Of a DNA stretch of 64,000 nucleotides, positions 60,908 through 64,000 are shown piece by piece. The stretch covers positions 1,844,501 through 1,908,500 of the forward strand of contig JADKFU010000005.1 in NCBI GenBank assembly GCA_016717285.1, read 5' to 3'. Source of the stretch: Chitinophagaceae bacterium. Its GTDB lineage: Bacteria; Bacteroidota; Bacteroidia; Chitinophagales; UBA10324. A program made the translations under genes and the position numbers. The notes under the pieces were generated by a model, which searched no databases, had not been told where the DNA came from, and worked only from the letters and a program-made list of their open reading frames with translations. How positions within the stretch are numbered: the stretch's first letter is position 1; each line of letters opens with the position of its first letter.

Positions 60908-63304
60908 ATGAAAAGAATTTTTCCTCTACTGCTTTTACTCATTGTTACAACTTCCGCTTCTTCTCAAACTTCTGCGGAAACAACTGCAAGCGCATTTAAA
61001 CCCGGAACATGGATATTTCAACAATATAATGCAAACATCATCAGGATCACCTTCAGGCCTGATGATTACCTCCATAATGAAAACATAAGCGATGCAGTCA
61101 TCCTGAAACCAGCTTTCTCCTCCGACATAAAAAAAGTTACTGTGGCAACGGATGAAGGAAGAACTAAACTTCCGTATTGCAGCATTACAGTTACAGGATC
61201 AACCATCCATATTACAAATGAAAGAGTTGCGCTCGAAGCATCTTACCAGGAATCCAATAATTACAGGGGTTTTAACTTCAATCTGGTAACCAATGAAAAA
61301 ATTTTCGGTGGCGGTGAACGCGCGCTTCCGCTCAACAGGCGCGGATACCGTTTTAATCTTTATAACAGTCCTGCTTATGGATATGGTGAAGGTGCCGAAA
61401 ATCTTAACTACTCGGTTCCTTTTATAACCTCTTCTAAAATGTATTCGCTTTTCTTCGACAATGTTGCTAAAGGATATCTTGACATTGGCAAAGCAAATTC
61501 ATCAACATTGCAATACGGTACTTTCTCCGGCGACCTTACCTTTTACCTCATCACAGGTGCTGACTATCCGCAACTGCTTAGTTCTTATCACCAACTCACA
61601 GGCACGCAGCCTTTGCCACCAAGATGGGCACTTGGATCTTTTATGAGCCGGTTTGGATACACTTCGGAAAAGCAGGCTCGCGAAATATTTGACAGCATGA
61701 AGCAGGAACATGTCCCATTTGACGCGGTGATATTTGATTTGTTCTGGTTCGGTGACAGTATCAAAGGAACGCTTGGAAATCTTGATTGGGTGAATGGTGA
61801 AAAATGGCCTGCTCCTCAAAAAATGATTTCCGATTTTAAATCAGCGGGCGTGCAGACAATACTTATAACAGAGCCATTTATCTTAGAAGGAACCAAAACT
61901 TATGATGCGTTCAAACCTTATCTCGGGGTGGACAGTATTGGCCATTTATATACACTTGATAAATTTTATTTTGGACGCGGCGGATTGATCGACTTATTTC
62001 AAAAAGATGCACAAAATCTATTCTGGAAGTATTATAAAAAACAAATGGACATCGGCGTGGAAGGCTGGTGGGGCGATTTAGGGGAACCTGAGAATCATCC
62101 TTCTTCATTGTATCATAAATTGAATGATTTTGGCTATAGCAGGTTATTCAGCGCGGATGAAGTGCACAATATTTATGGACATTACTGGTCTAAAATGTTG
62201 TTCGATCAGTATGCTATTGACTTTCCTGATAAGAGACTATTCAACTTAAACAGAAGTGGATTTGCAGGTTCACAACGTTATTGCATCTTTCCATGGAGTG
62301 GTGATGTAAGCAGAAGCTGGAGTGGACTGCGCGCACAACTTCCGGTTATGCTTGGCATGACTATGAGCGGTATTCCGTATGCACATGCTGATGCAGGAGG
62401 CTTTGCGGGCGGCGATGGAGATAACGTACTCTATGTCCGCTGGTTGCAGTTTGCACAATTCACTCCCATCTTTCGCCCGCATGGCACAGGATTGTTCGGG
62501 ATAGATAACAATACTTTCAATTTTCCAAGTGAGATCGCACTAATTGAACAGCCCTACCGTGAAATTGCAAAGAATGCCGCTATTCAGCGTTACCGGATGT
62601 TACCATACAATTACACACTCAGCTATTTACAGGCCACTGAAGCGAAACCATTAGTAAGTCCGCTCTATTATTATTTCAGTAGTGACACTGCTACTTACTC
62701 TGTTGGTGATGAATACATGTGGGGAGAAAACATTTTAGTTGCACCGGTGCTTGAAAAAAGTGCTGCTTCAAGAAACGTTTATCTGCCCAAAGGAAACTGG
62801 TATCAGCTCAATGAAAATGCATTGGTTAAAGGCGGCGCATGGAATCAACAATCAACCAGCCTCGCTGAGATTCCTATTTATGTAAAAGCAGGAAGCATAT
62901 TACCCTTCTTACCTGACAACAAACAGATTCAAAACACAACTGAATACACCACGGATGAGATTACCTGGCATTACTACGCGTCTGCCAAATCCAGCAATGC
63001 TGTACTCTTTGATGATGATGGTATCAGTAAAAATTCAATAAAGGATAAAAAATATGAACTGATAACAGCAACATTTACTCCTGCAAAAACCGGATATATT
63101 ATTGAATTTACCAGCAATGGTGGCACATTTAAAGGAGCTCCGGATAAAAGAGTGTTTCATGTAATAATTCATGGTTTTCCGGCAATTGCAACTGTTAATC
63201 ACCCAAAGAATCTGATTGTAGAAAAGCAGCTCACCGCTAACGGAGAAACAGAGCTTACTTTTTCTTTCACCGGGAAGAAAACAGTGCTGGAGGTGCTACA
63301 GTAA
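60908..63304 (+). CDS. GH31 family glycoside hydrolase, exported
   Basis: A 798-residue glycosidase with a signal peptide (1-21, SASSQT). The start ATG 60908 is preferred to a TTG-led extension from 60863. The family layout is an N-terminal beta-sandwich, a (beta/alpha)8 barrel and C-terminal beta domains. The nucleophile is Asp390 in WWGDLGEPENHP, and the acid/base region is AHADAGGFAGGDGDN. The motif GERALPLNRRGYRFNLYN is typical. GH31 enzymes are alpha-glucosidases, alpha-xylosidases or sulfoquinovosidases; the residue at the -1 site does not tell which. Convergent with UbiA. Confidence 0.92.
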   Translation: MKRIFPLLLLLIVTTSASSQTSAETTASAFKPGTWIFQQYNANIIRITFRPDDYLHNENISDAVILKPAFSSDIKKVTVATDEGRTKLPYCSITVTGSTIHITNERVALEASYQESNNYRGFNFNLVTNEKIFGGGERALPLNRRGYRFNLYNSPAYGYGEGAENLNYSVPFITSSKMYSLFFDNVAKGYLDIGKANSSTLQYGTFSGDLTFYLITGADYPQLLSSYHQLTGTQPLPPRWALGSFMSRFGYTSEKQAREIFDSMKQEHVPFDAVIFDLFWFGDSIKGTLGNLDWVNGEKWPAPQKMISDFKSAGVQTILITEPFILEGTKTYDAFKPYLGVDSIGHLYTLDKFYFGRGGLIDLFQKDAQNLFWKYYKKQMDIGVEGWWGDLGEPENHPSSLYHKLNDFGYSRLFSADEVHNIYGHYWSKMLFDQYAIDFPDKRLFNLNRSGFAGSQRYCIFPWSGDVSRSWSGLRAQLPVMLGMTMSGIPYAHADAGGFAGGDGDNVLYVRWLQFAQFTPIFRPHGTGLFGIDNNTFNFPSEIALIEQPYREIAKNAAIQRYRMLPYNYTLSYLQATEAKPLVSPLYYYFSSDTATYSVGDEYMWGENILVAPVLEKSAASRNVYLPKGNWYQLNENALVKGGAWNQQSTSLAEIPIYVKAGSILPFLPDNKQIQNTTEYTTDEITWHYYASAKSSNAVLFDDDGISKNSIKDKKYELITATFTPAKTGYIIEFTSNGGTFKGAPDKRVFHVIIHGFPAIATVNHPKNLIVEKQLTANGETELTFSFTGKKTVLEVLQ

Positions 63305-63310
63305 ATTTTT

Positions 63311-64000
63311 TTATCTGCGTTTCAGATACAACATCACAATGAACGCAAGACTGAGTAATAAAGAACTCAGGACATTCAACAACATCGTACGCTCAAATGT
63401 TATAACCGGTTTCCCTTTTCTGAAATCGCTGTACCATTTCAAAAAATAAATATTGACAGGAAGTAACGCGATTAAGTAGATGATGATATTTTGAAATTCA
63501 CGGTTCTTGTAAAAGAGAATAAAAATTCCGGCAGTAGCAATGAAAAATACAATTCCTGTAAAAACAAAAGTGCCATGGATGCCTAACATCCTGCTAAGTG
63601 TAACATCACCGTGCTTTGCATCTTCTTCGTGTTGGTAGATTTGCGTCATTGGATAACTGCCCAACAAAAAAAATGAGCTTACAATACCAAATGCTATGTT
63701 ATCTGCTGAAATAGTAAATGATTCGCTCACTCCTGCCTGTATTGCCAGGTAAGTGAAAAATCCCTGAAAGATCACTACGGTCAGTGCACCGACGACAGGA
63801 TATTTTTTCAACCTGATTTTATCATAACTATACGCTTTCGAAATCATGAGGTAAATAAATACCATCACGGCGAATAAATAATTAACAAGCAGTGACAGCA
63901 AAACTGCAAGCGCATCAAAAATTATCACAACATACCAGAGTTCCTTTGTAACAACTGGTGGCATTTTCATTCCACCAATACTTTGTTCATCGCGGTCAAA
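63311..64000 (-). CDS. UbiA-family prenyltransferase, 5-prime end cut by the window
   Basis: At least 229 residues of an inner-membrane prenyltransferase; the gene runs off the window. The last frame visible at the edge reads FDRDEQSIGGMKMPP, the DxxxD (FDRDE) and following part of the first UbiA motif, so the start lies beyond 64000. Seven or more helices follow, with the second Asp-rich motif as QIYQHEEDAKHGDVTLSRML. UbiA enzymes add prenyl chains to aromatics, as in menaquinone or carotenoid/haem formation. The end of the protein is complete (MLYLKRR). Confidence 0.85.
   Translation of the reverse strand, partial: FDRDEQSIGGMKMPPVVTKELWYVVIIFDALAVLLSLLVNYLFAVMVFIYLMISKAYSYDKIRLKKYPVVGALTVVIFQGFFTYLAIQAGVSESFTISADNIAFGIVSSFFLLGSYPMTQIYQHEEDAKHGDVTLSRMLGIHGTFVFTGIVFFIATAGIFILFYKNREFQNIIIYLIALLPVNIYFLKWYSDFRKGKPVITFERTMLLNVLSSLLLSLAFIVMLYLKRR

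Overview
The window comes from a member of the Bacteroidota, probably a Chitinophagales- or Sphingobacteriales-like lineage. Evidence: many secreted proteins end in type A type IX secretion (T9SS) sorting domains and one in the gliding-motility-associated (type B) domain. There is a TonB-dependent receptor with an N-terminal carboxypeptidase-like domain. Several promoters match the Bacteroidota form TTTG-N19-TAnnTTTG, Shine-Dalgarno sites are mostly absent, and UbiA, GH3, DUF2911 and GEVED proteins of the types common in this phylum occur. No rRNA operon, CRISPR array, transposase or prophage was seen; it reads as chromosomal core with many small non-coding repeats.

Layout. 1-3.5 kb: an SDR oxidoreductase, a probably truncated small protein, a SnoaL-like protein between two copies of a short repeat, a six-helix membrane protein and a GEVED/T9SS protein. 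3.6-3.9 kb: four 58-bp tandem repeats with hairpins. 3.9-9.3 kb: membrane pyrophosphatase hppA, then prmC divergent from ribD-EamA. 9.3-17 kb: a minus-strand tamB - BamA/TamA-like - DUF167 cluster for envelope assembly. 17-25 kb: FMN reductase, YjdI-type ferredoxin, TonB receptor, Mpo1-like protein, prolyl oligopeptidase and an rRNA methyltransferase. 25-28.7 kb: a tandem pair of secreted proteins that join a CxxCH haem motif to a complete PHM/DBM-like set of copper ligands, the most interesting locus here. 28.8-42 kb: DUF2911 protein, ettA, a CoiA-like zinc-ribbon protein, a T9SS repeat protein, a frameshifted M4 metallopeptidase, a LuxR-type response regulator and an M1 aminopeptidase. 42-51 kb: LysM-RlpA protein, NfeD/ClpP-class protease, kdsB, an AsmA-like protein followed by a histidine kinase, pirin and msrA. 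51-56 kb: two large T9SS surface proteins. 56.5-64 kb: a three-gene Cys/His-containing operon, a GH3 protein, tRNA-Val(UAC), a cupin, a GH31 glycosidase and a UbiA prenyltransferase cut by the window edge.

How the genes fit together. The main theme is envelope building (TamB/TamA, AsmA, KdsB, LysM/RlpA, NfeD) and surface export by T9SS (GEVED, the two haem-copper proteins, the WGS-type repeat protein, M1 peptidase, CotH, CHU_C-type protein). The second theme is non-coding repeats. These are a family of degenerate 7-nt arrays (AGT every seventh base) abutting stop codons, a 28-bp hairpin present twice, a multi-hairpin element that provides the end of the DUF167 gene, and the 58-bp tandem array. 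All functions are inferred by reading motifs; no database search was run.
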